48,156 bases of DNA from Candidatus Methylomirabilota bacterium (GTDB lineage Bacteria; Methylomirabilota; Methylomirabilia; Rokubacteriales; CSP1-6). Positions 29,946 to 38,472 of the stretch are shown here, piece by piece. The notes under the pieces are model-generated. The model was not told where the DNA came from and searched no databases. It saw nothing but the letters and a program-made list of their open reading frames with translations. The DNA lies in assembly GCA_035709005.1 (NCBI GenBank), contig DASTFB010000109.1, forward strand, positions 1 through 48,156, read 5' to 3'. Within the stretch, counting starts at the first letter, position 1; every line of letters begins with the position of its first letter. Both the position numbers and the translations under genes were made by a program.

Positions 29946-31682
29946 ATGAGCGAGCTCGAGCTGCACCACCACTGGGCGGACGACGAGGAAATCGACACGT
30001 TCGAGTGCTTCGTCCAGGATTTCTGGACCGGCCGCGTCAACCCGGACGACTTCAAGCGGTTCCGTCTGCAGCACGGCGTCTACGGCCAGCGACAGCAGGA
30101 CGTGCAGATGGTGCGCGTGAAGATCCCGTGGGGTGGGCTGACCGCCGATCAGATCGAGCGTCTCGCCGACGTCGCGGACAGGACGCCGCGCGGCGTCGGG
30201 CACGTGACCACGCGCCAGAACGTGCAGTTCCACTTCGTCCCCCTGGCCGAGGTCACCCCCCTGTTGCGCGAGCTGGCAGAGGTGGGGCTCACCACGCGCG
30301 AGGCGTGCGGCAACACGGTGCGCAACGTGACCGTCGGGCACTGCGCCGGCGTGTGCCCCGCCGAGATCTTCGATCCCACTCCGTACGCGGATGCGGTGGC
30401 CCGCTTCCTTCTGCGCAATGCCATGAACCAGAACCTGCCCCGCAAGTTCAAGATCGCCTTCTCCGGTTGTCCCGACGACACGGGCATCACGCCGATCCAT
30501 GACGTCGGTGTCCGCGCCGCCGTGCGCGAGGCGGAGGGCGTCGCGACGCACGGCTTCGAGGTCCTGCTCGGCGGCGGACTGGGACCGGCGCCGCAGCTGG
30601 CCCAGGCCCTGGAGGAGTTCACGCCCGCGGCCGACCTGTTGCCGACCGTCGCCGCCATCGTGCGCGTGTTCGACCGCCACGGAAACCGGGAGAACCGGAA
30701 CCTGGCCCGGCTGAAGTTCGTCGTCAAGAAGCTCGGCATCGACGCCGTCCGTGGCCTGGTGCACAAAGAGCGCGAGGCGCTGCGGCTGACGATGACGTTC
30801 CCCGCCGTCACGCCATGGGTGGAGACGCCGCCGCCCGCCGGCCCGGCCGATGGATGGCCCGCCGGTCCGGCCGATCCGGGGTACCCTCGCTGGCGGTCCA
30901 CCAACGTGCTGGCCCAGAAGCAGCGGGGTTACGCGATGGTCCACATCCGGCTCGTCCGCGGCGACGTCACGGGGCGCGAGCTGCGCACGGTGGCCCGGAT
31001 CGCGCGCGAGCTCGGCGATGGTCGGGCGCGGACGAGCAACCAGCAGAACCTGGTGCTGCGCTGGATCCCCGTGAAGGCGCTGCCCGGGGTCCACGCCGCG
31101 CTGGCGGCCGTGGGCCTCGCGCTGCCGGGCGCCGAGCGCCTCATCGACGTGACGACGTGCCCGGGCGCCGATACGTGCCAGCTCGGGATCACATCGTCGC
31201 GGGGGCTGGCCCTGGCCCTGAGCGAGCGGATCGAGCGCGCGCTGCCCGAGCTCGCCGACGCCGAGGGCGTGCGCATCAAGATCTCCGGTTGCCCCAACTC
31301 CTGCGGACAGCACCACATCGCCGCCATCGGGCTCTTCGGCGGCGCGCGCAAGTTCCACGGCGAGCAGGCGCCGACCTACCAGCTCCTGGTCGGCGCGCGC
31401 CTCGCCGGCGGCGCCCCGCGCTACAGCAAAGCCCTGGCCCGCATCCCGGCGCGGCAGGTCCCCGACGCCGTGCAGGCGCTGCTCGAGCGCTTCCGGGACG
31501 AGCGCGCGCCGGCCGAGACGTTCGACAGCTTCGTGGACCGCGTCGGCGTTCAGCGCCTCGCCGAGATCGTCGCGCCGTGGTCCGAGCTGCCGCCGCTGGC
31601 CGAAGCGCCCGAGCGGTACCTGGACTGGGACTCCGGCCAGCGGTTCACCCTCGAGACCGGCCCGGGAGAGTGCGCGGCGTAG
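29946..31682 (+). CDS. Siroheme-dependent nitrite/sulfite reductase
   Basis: 578 residues from ATG 29946, with GGGAGG upstream. Two ferredoxin-like plus catalytic halves as in NirA and assimilatory sulfite reductases: TTRQNVQFHF near residue 90 and SNQQNLVLRW near 360 are the paired substrate-loop motifs. The siroheme-[4Fe-4S] ligands are present as C405-x5-C411 (CPGADTCQLG) and C449-x3-C453 (SGCPNSCGQHH). It reduces nitrite to ammonia or sulfite to sulfide by six electrons in the cytoplasm, probably with ferredoxin. The N-terminal half carries extra cysteines (C121, C133, C137, C175). The siroheme genes directly downstream confirm the cofactor; nitrite or sulfite cannot be decided from sequence alone. 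Confidence 0.92.
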   Translation: MSELELHHHWADDEEIDTFECFVQDFWTGRVNPDDFKRFRLQHGVYGQRQQDVQMVRVKIPWGGLTADQIERLADVADRTPRGVGHVTTRQNVQFHFVPLAEVTPLLRELAEVGLTTREACGNTVRNVTVGHCAGVCPAEIFDPTPYADAVARFLLRNAMNQNLPRKFKIAFSGCPDDTGITPIHDVGVRAAVREAEGVATHGFEVLLGGGLGPAPQLAQALEEFTPAADLLPTVAAIVRVFDRHGNRENRNLARLKFVVKKLGIDAVRGLVHKEREALRLTMTFPAVTPWVETPPPAGPADGWPAGPADPGYPRWRSTNVLAQKQRGYAMVHIRLVRGDVTGRELRTVARIARELGDGRARTSNQQNLVLRWIPVKALPGVHAALAAVGLALPGAERLIDVTTCPGADTCQLGITSSRGLALALSERIERALPELADAEGVRIKISGCPNSCGQHHIAAIGLFGGARKFHGEQAPTYQLLVGARLAGGAPRYSKALARIPARQVPDAVQALLERFRDERAPAETFDSFVDRVGVQRLAEIVAPWSELPPLAEAPERYLDWDSGQRFTLETGPGECAA

Positions 31683-31692
31683 CCGCGATCAC

Positions 31693-32505
31693 ATGCCGTC
31701 GCTTCTCGGCAGGACGATCGCGCTGACGGAGTCCCGTCGTGCCGCCGAGCTGGCCACGCTGGTCAGCAACCTGGGCGGCCGGCCATACGCGGCCCCGGCC
31801 GTCCGCGAGGTGATCCGGCGCGACCGCGGTCCGGCGCTGGCCGCGCTGGAGCGGGTGGTCGCGGGCGAGGTCGCGGCGGTGATCTTCATGACCGGCGTCG
31901 GCGCGCGGGCGCTGTTCGCCCTGGCCACGGAGGCGGGGCGACGCGAGGCCCTGCTTTCCGCGCTGGCGCGGTTGCTGGTCGTTCCGCGTGGCCGCAAGGC
32001 TCTGGCGGCCCTCCGGGAGGCGGGGGTGACGCCGGGCGTGGTCCCCGCCGTCCCGACGTCCGCGGGGGTGCTCGACGCGCTGGCCGCCTGGGACCTGTCC
32101 TCGCGGGCGGTGGCGATCCAGCTCGCGGGGGACGAGAACGCGGTGCTCGTCGATGGGCTTCGCGCGCGGGGTGTCGAGGTCGTGGAGGTCCCGCTCTACG
32201 AGTGGACCCTGCCCGAGGACTGCCGGCCGCTCGAGCAGCTCGTCCACGACTTGCCGACGGGGCGGGTGGACGCGATCGCCTTCACCAGCGCGCCCCAGGT
32301 GCGGCATCTCTTCCTCGTCGCCGAGCGGGCCGGCCTGGCCGACACCGTGGCGGCGGCACTGCGCGACCGGGTGCTCACCGCCGTCGTCGGACCCGTGTGT
32401 GGCGCGGCCTTGAAGGAGCGCGGGGTGACCCCTGCGGTGGAGGCGGAGAAGGACACCATGGGCGCGCTCATCCACGCGATCGCCGCCCGCCTGGGGCAGG
32501 CGTGA
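31693..32505 (+). CDS. hemD: Uroporphyrinogen-III synthase
   Basis: 270 residues from ATG 31693, 10 nt after the reductase gene. HemD proteins are poorly conserved, but the two-lobed pattern is clear: an N-terminal GRTIALTESRRAAELATLV, a middle hinge, and a C-terminal FTSAPQVRHLF followed by AVVGPVCGAALKERGVTP, which match the family blocks TSxxxV and AIGxxTAxALxxxG. The enzyme closes hydroxymethylbilane with D-ring inversion to give uroporphyrinogen III. Its GTGA stop/start overlap with the next gene, and the position between a siroheme enzyme and two siroheme synthesis genes, strongly support the call. Confidence 0.87.
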   Translation: MPSLLGRTIALTESRRAAELATLVSNLGGRPYAAPAVREVIRRDRGPALAALERVVAGEVAAVIFMTGVGARALFALATEAGRREALLSALARLLVVPRGRKALAALREAGVTPGVVPAVPTSAGVLDALAAWDLSSRAVAIQLAGDENAVLVDGLRARGVEVVEVPLYEWTLPEDCRPLEQLVHDLPTGRVDAIAFTSAPQVRHLFLVAERAGLADTVAAALRDRVLTAVVGPVCGAALKERGVTPAVEAEKDTMGALIHAIAARLGQA

Positions 32506-33131
32506 GCTTCTCCTACCCGATCGCGCTGGATCTGGCGGGGCGCGCGGTGGTCGTCATCGGCGGCGGCGCGGTGGCCCAGCGCAAGGTCGAAGGCCTTGGT
32601 GCGGCAGGCGCTCGGGTGACCGTGATCGCGCCCGAGCTGACGTCCGCGCTCGGTGACCTGGTCCGGGCACAGGTGTTCGTTCATGTCCCGCGCGAGTACC
32701 GCGACGGCGACCTGGAAGGGCAGGACCTGGCGTTCGTCGCCGTCGGTGACCCGGCCGTGGGCGACGCCGTAGTCGACGAAGCCCGCCGCCGGCGCGTCTG
32801 GGTGAACGCGGCCGATGATCCAGCGCGCTGCGACTTCGTCCTGCCCTCCATCCTGCGCCGCGGCGCCCTGATCGTCGCCGTGACGACAAGCGGGACCTGC
32901 CCGGCGCTGGCCCGGGCGGTGCGAGAGCGCGTCGCCGACGTCGTCACCGAGGAGTACGGCGAGCTAGCGGCAGTCGTGGCCGACGTCCGCCGGGAGCTAC
33001 GCCAGCAGGGGGCCAGCCCGGAGGCCGAGATCTGGCGCCGGGCGATCGACGACGAGCTGCCGCGGCTGATCCGTGAAGGCCGACGGGCCGACGCCCGCCG
33101 GCGCCTGCGCGAGCGGCTCGGAGCCACCTGA
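32502..33131 (+). CDS. Precorrin-2 dehydrogenase / sirohydrochlorin ferrochelatase (CysG N-terminal type)
   Basis: 209 residues from GTG 32502, overlapping hemD. The N-terminal Rossmann fold shows VVVIGGGAVAQRKVEGL, the NAD-binding G-G-G-x-V-A-x-x-K motif of Met8p/SirC/CysG. A conserved NAADDPARCDFVLPSI segment carries the catalytic Asp region, and SGTCPALARAVRERV the C-terminal dimer part. It oxidises precorrin-2 to sirohydrochlorin and probably inserts iron to make siroheme. The next gene starts in its stop codon (TGATG) and supplies the methyltransferase half, so CysG is split here into two proteins, as in many bacteria. Confidence 0.92.
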   Translation: MSFSYPIALDLAGRAVVVIGGGAVAQRKVEGLGAAGARVTVIAPELTSALGDLVRAQVFVHVPREYRDGDLEGQDLAFVAVGDPAVGDAVVDEARRRRVWVNAADDPARCDFVLPSILRRGALIVAVTTSGTCPALARAVRERVADVVTEEYGELAAVVADVRRELRQQGASPEAEIWRRAIDDELPRLIREGRRADARRRLRERLGAT

Positions 33132-33928
33132 TGCCTCGGGGAACGGTGGCCCTCGTCGGCGCCGGACCCGGTGATCCGGGCCTGCTCACCGTGCGCGGTC
33201 GCCGCCTGCTCCGGCGCGCCGACGTGGTGGTCTACGACCGCCTGGTCGATCGGCGGCTGCTGGCCCTGGCCCCGGACGGCGCCGTGCGCATTTTTGCGGG
33301 CAAGGCCACCGGCCGGCATGCCCTCGACCAGCGGCGGATCAACGACGTGCTGATCGCACACGCCCGGCAGGGGTGCCGGGTCGTGCGGCTCAAGGGCGGG
33401 GACCCGTTCGTGTTCGGCCGCGGCGGCGAGGAGGCCGAAGCCCTGGCGGCGGCCGGAATCCCGTTCCAGATCGTGCCCGGTGTCACCTCGGCCATCGCCG
33501 TCCCGGCATACGCCGGCATCCCGGTCACCCACCGGCGGCTGGCGTCGTCGTTCGCCGTCGTGACGGGGCACGAGGACAGTCGCCGGGCGAGCCCCCGGGT
33601 CGACTGGACGCGACTCGCCACCGCGGTGGACACGCTGGTGATCCTCATGGGCCGCACGGCCCTGCCGAGCATCGCGCGCGAGCTGGTCACCGCCGGACAG
33701 GCGCCGTCGACGCCGGTCGCCGTGGTGCGGGCGGGGACAACCCCGGACCAGCAGGTGCTCAGGGGAACCCTCGGCGACATTGCCGCCCGGGTGGCGGCGG
33801 CGCACCTCGACTCGCCGGTCGTCATCATCGTCGGCGAGGTCGCGCGCCTGCGGCTCACCGCGCCCCGAAGGCCGCCGCCGGCCTCCACGAACGGCTTGAC
33901 TGGAAGGGGACGTCCAGAGTACGTCTAG
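33131..33928 (+). CDS. cobA: Uroporphyrinogen-III C-methyltransferase (SUMT)
   Basis: 265 residues from ATG 33131. Canonical SUMT motifs: VALVGAGPGDPGLLTVRG at the N-terminus (SAM-binding loop), VVYDRLV, CRVVRLKGGDPFVFGRGGEE in the middle and VPGVTSAIAVPAYAGIPVTHR. ILMGRTALPSIAREL and a C-terminal VIIVGEVA complete the tetrapyrrole methylase fold. It transfers two methyl groups from SAM to uroporphyrinogen III, giving precorrin-2 for the preceding dehydrogenase. Length is normal. It sits in a tight operon of five genes that begins with the siroheme enzyme. Confidence 0.94.
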   Translation: MPRGTVALVGAGPGDPGLLTVRGRRLLRRADVVVYDRLVDRRLLALAPDGAVRIFAGKATGRHALDQRRINDVLIAHARQGCRVVRLKGGDPFVFGRGGEEAEALAAAGIPFQIVPGVTSAIAVPAYAGIPVTHRRLASSFAVVTGHEDSRRASPRVDWTRLATAVDTLVILMGRTALPSIARELVTAGQAPSTPVAVVRAGTTPDQQVLRGTLGDIAARVAAAHLDSPVVIIVGEVARLRLTAPRRPPPASTNGLTGRGRPEYV

Positions 33929-33933
33929 AGTGG

Positions 33934-35946
33934 GTGTCCAGCGAGCAACAGGTCGAGGCGCTCCTCGCCGCCGCCCGTGACGGCGTGATCGTGGTCGATG
34001 ACGAACGGACATTCGTCGATGCCAACCCGGCCGCGTGCCGGCTGCTTGGCCGCTCCGTCCAGGATCTTGTCGGTCGCCGGTTCGACGACCTCCTCCAGCC
34101 CGGCGTGAATCTCGAGAGCGCCTGGCAGGGGTTTCTCCACTGCGGCGAACAAGTCGGCGAGGTGCGGCTCATCCGCCCCGACGGGGCGGTCACGCACATC
34201 GAGTACAGCGCGACGGCTCGGTTCGTGGCCGGCCGTCACCTGGCGATCCTGCGCGACATCGCCGACCGCAAGCGAGCCGAGAGGGAGTGGACGGAGTTAC
34301 GGCAGCGCGAGCAGTTGCGCTTGCGGGAGACGGAGACGTTACTGGCGGTGAGCCGGGCGCTGAGCTCGACGCTCGACCCCGCCGAGACGATGCGGCGGGT
34401 GGCCCGGGAGATCGCCCGGGCGATCGGGGCCGACATGGTGGGCGCCTACCTCTCCGACGCCGCGGGGGAGCATCTTTGGCCCACGGCCGGGTATCACGTG
34501 CCTCCCGATCTGCTCGACGCCTTCCGGCAGATCCCGATCCCGATCAACAACCATCTGGCCATCGAGGAGGCGTGGGCGCACCGGCGCGCCGTGTGGACCG
34601 ACGACATGCCGAGCGACCCGCGCGTCGACGTGTCGATCCTCCGGCAGTTCCCGCATCAGTCCTGCGTCTTCGTGCCGATCTGTACGAAGGACCGCCCGGT
34701 CGGCGGCTTCTTCGTCGTCTGGTGGACGGCGCGGCGCTCCATCACGGAGTGGGAGATCGGTCTGCTCCAGGGCATCAGCGACTTCGCGGGGATCTTCCTG
34801 GAAAACGCCCAGCTCTATCGCGAGACGGCCGAGGCCAATCGCGCGAAGGAACAGTTTTTCGCCATGCTGTCCCACGAGCTGCGCAATCCGCTCGGTGCGA
34901 TCGCCAATGCGGTGGCCGCCCTCGATCGTTGCCGGGCCGGCACCGACACGGCCGTGCGGCTGCGTCAGATCATCGATCGCCAGACCCATCACCTTACGCG
35001 GCTGGTGGATGACCTGCTGGACGTGGCCCGGGCGACGGCCGGCAAGATCAGCCTGCAGCGTCAGCCCGTGGATCTGAGCGACGTGGCCGGCGGCTGCGTG
35101 CGCTCGCTGCGCGAGAGCGGGCGTGTCCGGCGCCACCGGTTGACGTTTCGGGCCGAGTCCGTCATCGTGAGCGCCGATCCCACGCGGCTCGCGCAGATCA
35201 TCACGAACCTGCTCGACAACGCGGTGAAGTTCACCCCCAGCGGGGGCTCGGTAGACGTGGACATCCTCCGGGAGGGTCAGGAGGGCGTCGTCCGCGTCAG
35301 CGACACCGGGATCGGCATGGATCCCCAGATGCTGCCGAGGGTCTTCGAGCTGTTCGCCCAGGCCCAGCAGCCGGCGGACCGAGCGGTCGGCGGGCTCGGT
35401 ATCGGCCTGGCCCTGAGTCGCCACCTGGTCGAGCTGCACGGGGGCACGATCGCCGCGGCCAGTGAGGGCCGCGGGCGCGGCGCGCAGTTCACCGTGCGCC
35501 TGCGACTGGAGCCGGCCGGCGTACCGGCGGCGGCGCCGGCGGCGCCGAGCACGGATCGCAGCCGGAGCGTGCTCATCGTCGAGGACAAGGACGACACGCG
35601 CGAGGCGCTGCGGCTGCTGCTGGAGTCGCTGGGGCATCGGGTGCTCGAGGCGCCCGACGGCCCCCGCGGTCTCGAGCTGGCGCTCGATCACCAGCCCGAA
35701 GTGGTCTTGATCGACCTGGGGCTGCCAGGGCTGGACGGCTACGAGGTCGCGCGAGCCCTCCGGGCAAGCCCGGCTGGCAAGACGGCCCTCCTCATCGCCG
35801 TCACCGGGTACGGGCAGGCCGAGGATCGGCGCCGGTCGAAAGAGGCGGGGTTCGACGCCCACCTCGTGAAGCCGGTGTCGCAGAGCTTGCTCCTGAGCTT
35901 CATCACGGCGCCGTCAGCCTCGGACTCCGACCTCGCCGCCCGCTGA
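33934..35946 (+). CDS. Soluble hybrid histidine kinase (PAS / GAF / HisKA / HATPase / receiver)
   Basis: 670 residues from GTG 33934, 5 nt after cobA. No transmembrane segment. PAS about 5-115 (VDDERTFVDANPAACRLLGRS); coiled linker; GAF about 140-300 (LLAVSRALSSTLDPAETMRRVAREI, FVPICTKDRPVGGFFVVWW). HisKA has H314 in FFAMLSHELRNPLGAI. HATPase: N-box IITNLLDNAVKFTP, G1 VSDTGIGMDP, G2 GLGIGLALSRHLVELHGG. A C-terminal receiver (about 545-660) has phospho-acceptor D594 (VVLIDLGLPGLDG) and Lys in HLVKPVSQ. It probably senses a small cytoplasmic ligand or redox state. The partner that receives the phosphate is not encoded next to it. The operon position suggests a link with siroheme or nitrogen/sulfur status. 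Confidence 0.9.
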   Translation: MSSEQQVEALLAAARDGVIVVDDERTFVDANPAACRLLGRSVQDLVGRRFDDLLQPGVNLESAWQGFLHCGEQVGEVRLIRPDGAVTHIEYSATARFVAGRHLAILRDIADRKRAEREWTELRQREQLRLRETETLLAVSRALSSTLDPAETMRRVAREIARAIGADMVGAYLSDAAGEHLWPTAGYHVPPDLLDAFRQIPIPINNHLAIEEAWAHRRAVWTDDMPSDPRVDVSILRQFPHQSCVFVPICTKDRPVGGFFVVWWTARRSITEWEIGLLQGISDFAGIFLENAQLYRETAEANRAKEQFFAMLSHELRNPLGAIANAVAALDRCRAGTDTAVRLRQIIDRQTHHLTRLVDDLLDVARATAGKISLQRQPVDLSDVAGGCVRSLRESGRVRRHRLTFRAESVIVSADPTRLAQIITNLLDNAVKFTPSGGSVDVDILREGQEGVVRVSDTGIGMDPQMLPRVFELFAQAQQPADRAVGGLGIGLALSRHLVELHGGTIAAASEGRGRGAQFTVRLRLEPAGVPAAAPAAPSTDRSRSVLIVEDKDDTREALRLLLESLGHRVLEAPDGPRGLELALDHQPEVVLIDLGLPGLDGYEVARALRASPAGKTALLIAVTGYGQAEDRRRSKEAGFDAHLVKPVSQSLLLSFITAPSASDSDLAAR

Positions 35947-35953
35947 CGGTCGG

Positions 35954-37246
35954 TCAGTCCTCCTTCGCCGGGACCTGCCGCGCCGCGCGCGGTGACGGGC
36001 TGGCCATCGCCCGCGCTCTCCGCGGGGCCGCGATCCAGGCGGCCAGCGCGGAGGCGCCGATGGCGAGCGCGGCGACGGCGAACGCGATCCGGTAGCTTCC
36101 GGTGACGTCGAAGAGCCAGCCGCCGAGGAACGGCCCGATGAACCCTCCCAGTCCGCCGCCGCCGTGGGCCGCCCCGAGAATGACCCCCAGATGCCGCCCC
36201 GCGAAGAGGTCGGTCGGGATGGCCGCCAGCAGAGAAATGCGCATGCCGAAGCCCACCCCCGACACCACGTAGCCGAGCAGTCGCCAGAAGTGTTCGGGGC
36301 CATCGAGCCAGGCGAGGCATCCGATGCCCGCCATCCCGATGGCCGAGCCGAGGGCAAAGACCCACTCGCGGCCCCAGCGATCGGAGAGGGCCCCGCCGAG
36401 CACGTTCCCCGCGACCGTGCACACGCCGCTCAGCCCGAACAGCCACCCGAGCGTCACGGCGCTGAACCCCCGGTCGAGCGCGTGCGCCACCTGATGTGTC
36501 GTCACGATCTGGTACCCGATCACCCCGAACCCCCACATCGCGAACACCGCCCAGAACGGGACGCTGCGCAGTGCCATGCCGAGCGTCCAGTCGCTGCCGG
36601 CCATCGGCGGCGGATCGACGGTGAGCCCGCGCGAGTGTTCGCGCGTGTCCGGCGGGTCACGATAGAAGAACGCGGCGAGAGGGATGGTGACGACGGCCAC
36701 GAGGAGGCCGAAGATGGCGAGCGCTTCGCGCCAGCCGAACGTGACGATCAGCCAGGTGTTGAGGGGATAGAAGACGATGGCGCTGGCCGAGGCGCCCGCG
36801 CTGATGATACCCATCGCCACGCCGCGCGAACGAACGAACCATCGGCTGACCACCGCCGCAGCCGGCATCTGGATCCCGGCGATCCCCGCACCCGCCAGGA
36901 CGCCGAACGCCAGGTAGTACTGCCAGAGCGTCGTGACGTGACCGGTCAGCGCCAGAGCGACGCCGAGGAGGATCCCGCCCGCCGGTACCAGGAGCCGGGC
37001 CCCCCAGCGATCGTAGAGCCAGCCGGCCAGGGGAGAAAACACCAGGAGCAGCAACCAGCTCAAGGAGTACCCCAGCGCCGCCTCGCCGCGTCTCCAGGCG
37101 AACTCGCCGAGGAGCGCGACGTAGAACACCGCGAACGTCGAGCGAACCGACCAGGCGAGCGAGTTGACGGTGGCGGAGACGCCGACCACGACCCAGCGAT
37201 ACGGTGACTGCGCCTCCCCGCCCAGCGGCGCCACAGGCGCGATCAC
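35954..37246 (-). CDS. Major facilitator superfamily transporter (OFA/monocarboxylate-like)
   Basis: 430 residues from GTG 37246, with AGGA just upstream; the much longer open frame to 37603 is antisense to the next gene. About 12 transmembrane helices. The loop 2-3 motif FSPLAGWLYDRWGARLLVPAG and its second-half copy GNVLGGALSDRWGREWVFALG are the MFS G-x3-D-R/K-x-G-R/G signature. A central cytoplasmic loop is at about 200-225. The helix 4/5 region with WFVRSRGVAMGIISAGASASA resembles the oxalate/formate and monocarboxylate-type branch (RKKRxLAxGIxxAG). It likely exchanges a small carboxylate. It converges with the hybrid kinase gene (7 nt between stops) and diverges from the DUF488 gene. Confidence 0.88.
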   Translation of the reverse strand: MIAPVAPLGGEAQSPYRWVVVGVSATVNSLAWSVRSTFAVFYVALLGEFAWRRGEAALGYSLSWLLLLVFSPLAGWLYDRWGARLLVPAGGILLGVALALTGHVTTLWQYYLAFGVLAGAGIAGIQMPAAAVVSRWFVRSRGVAMGIISAGASASAIVFYPLNTWLIVTFGWREALAIFGLLVAVVTIPLAAFFYRDPPDTREHSRGLTVDPPPMAGSDWTLGMALRSVPFWAVFAMWGFGVIGYQIVTTHQVAHALDRGFSAVTLGWLFGLSGVCTVAGNVLGGALSDRWGREWVFALGSAIGMAGIGCLAWLDGPEHFWRLLGYVVSGVGFGMRISLLAAIPTDLFAGRHLGVILGAAHGGGGLGGFIGPFLGGWLFDVTGSYRIAFAVAALAIGASALAAWIAAPRRARAMASPSPRAARQVPAKED

Positions 37247-37289
37247 GAGTCCTGTTGAAGCTGCCCGCCGACGGGCATACCGTTTAGCG

Positions 37290-37715
37290 GTGACCAGGGA
37301 GACGAGGCTGAAGCGGCCCGACGCGTCGAAACGCATCCGGATCAAGCGGGCGTACGACCCCTCTGCCGCGCAGGACGGCCGGCGCATCCTGGTCGACCGC
37401 CTGTGGCCGCGCGGGCTCAGCCGGCAGAGCGCCCGGATCGAGGAGTGGGCCCGCGACCTGGCGCCCTCGGCCCCGCTGCGCAAGTGGTTCGGCCACGACC
37501 CGAAACGGTGGCCCGAGTTCCAGAAGCGGTACCAGGCCGAGCTGCGCGCGCGCCCGGATCGGCTCGCCTGGCTGGCGGGACTGGCGCGGCGGGGGCGGAT
37601 CACCCTCGTCTACGCGGCCCGGGACCCCGACCACAACAACGCCCGCGTGCTGCAGCGTCTGGTGGCCAGACGGTTGGGACAGCCCGGCCGGCGCTGGCGC
37701 GATACGGCGCGTTGA
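37290..37715 (+). CDS. DUF488/YeaO-like protein
   Basis: 141 residues from GTG 37290. Conserved DUF488 blocks: IKRAYDPSAAQDGRRILVDRLWPRGLSR at residues 20-48, EEWARDLAPSAPLRKWFGHDPKRWPEF and RITLVYAARDPDHNNARVLQ at the end. The family is small and soluble, with unknown biochemical function; a DNA- or nucleotide-related role has been suggested only by context. The usual length is about 115-125, so the N-terminal 18 basic residues before IKRAYDP are an extension, or the true start is a little further down. It is divergent from the MFS gene across 43 nt. Confidence 0.85.
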   Translation: MTRETRLKRPDASKRIRIKRAYDPSAAQDGRRILVDRLWPRGLSRQSARIEEWARDLAPSAPLRKWFGHDPKRWPEFQKRYQAELRARPDRLAWLAGLARRGRITLVYAARDPDHNNARVLQRLVARRLGQPGRRWRDTAR

Positions 37716-37762
37716 GTCAGGCATCGATGTCAATCGTGTCGGTCTCGACCTCGCTGAGCTCG

Positions 37763-37781
37763 GTGGCATCCAAGTTGCCAC
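37763..37781 (+). repeat. Small hairpin before the SRPBCC gene
   Basis: GTGGCA (37763-37768) and TGCCAC (37776-37781) form a 6-bp stem with a 7-nt loop in the 101-nt gap before the SRPBCC gene. It may be a leader hairpin or operator; no U tract follows. Confidence 0.3.
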
Positions 37782-37816
37782 ACTCTCACTCAGTACACCA
37801 ACGGGAGGCGAGCTGC

Positions 37817-38308
37817 ATGGCGACCATCGAGCAATCCATCAACGTCGACGTGCCCGTGCGCACCGCGTACAACCAGTGGACCCAGTTCGAAGAGTTCCCC
37901 AAGTTCATGGAAGGCGTCAGAGAAGTGCGCCAGCTCGACGACAAGCGCTTGCACTGGCGGGCGGAGATCGCGGGCAAGGAGAAGCAGTGGGAGGCCGAGA
38001 TCACCGAGCAGACGCCCGACCAGCGCATCGCCTGGACCAGCCGCACGAAGCCCTGGAACGGCGGCGTGGTCACGTTCCACCGACTCGCCGATAGTGTCAC
38101 CCGCGTGATGGTCCAGCTCGAGTACGACCCGGAGGGCGTCATCGAGAACGTCGGCGACACGCTCGGCGTCGTCTCGGCCCGAGTGAAGGGCGATCTGCAG
38201 CGGTTCAAGGAGTTCATCGAGACCCGCGGCTACGAGACCGGGGCCTGGCGCGGTGAGATCAAGCAGGATCGCGTGGAGAAGACCGACAGAGAGCGCCGGG
38301 CCTCGTAA
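37817..38308 (+). CDS. SRPBCC (START/polyketide cyclase-like) protein
   Basis: 163 residues from ATG 37817, with GGGAGG upstream. It begins MATIEQSINVDVPVRTAYNQW, then a TQFEEFPKFMEGV segment, then WRAEIAGKEKQWEAEITEQTP and GGVVTFHRLADSVTRVMVQLEYDPEG. This is a typical cyclase/dehydrase-type SRPBCC protein with the beta strands that form a deep hydrophobic pocket. Such stand-alone proteins bind lipids or small hydrophobic compounds; several are stress-related, but no activity can be assigned here. It ends with a charged tail (KQDRVEKTDRERRAS). A strong hairpin 17 nt after the stop closes the transcript. Confidence 0.85.
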   Translation: MATIEQSINVDVPVRTAYNQWTQFEEFPKFMEGVREVRQLDDKRLHWRAEIAGKEKQWEAEITEQTPDQRIAWTSRTKPWNGGVVTFHRLADSVTRVMVQLEYDPEGVIENVGDTLGVVSARVKGDLQRFKEFIETRGYETGAWRGEIKQDRVEKTDRERRAS

Positions 38309-38324
38309 CGCCCGGGCCGAGCCT

Positions 38325-38356
38325 GGCGGAAGGGCCGCCGCGACGGCCCTTCCGCC
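38325..38356 (+). terminator. 13-bp hairpin terminator after the SRPBCC gene
   Basis: GGCGGAAGGGCCG (38325-38337) is perfectly complementary to CGGCCCTTCCGCC (38344-38356) with a 6-nt loop CCGCGA. Only a T/C-rich TCCGTC follows, not a run of T. It lies between the SRPBCC stop and the next gene start, so a transcript end is the best reading. Confidence 0.65.
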
Positions 38357-38472
38357 TCCGTCATGCCCGCCATTGACTGCCGGAGACACCCCGGCTACGC
38401 TTGCCGCGCCCGGGTCCACGCATCCCAACACAGGGACGCTCCGCGGTCAAGAATCGAGCCGAGGAGGCAGCC

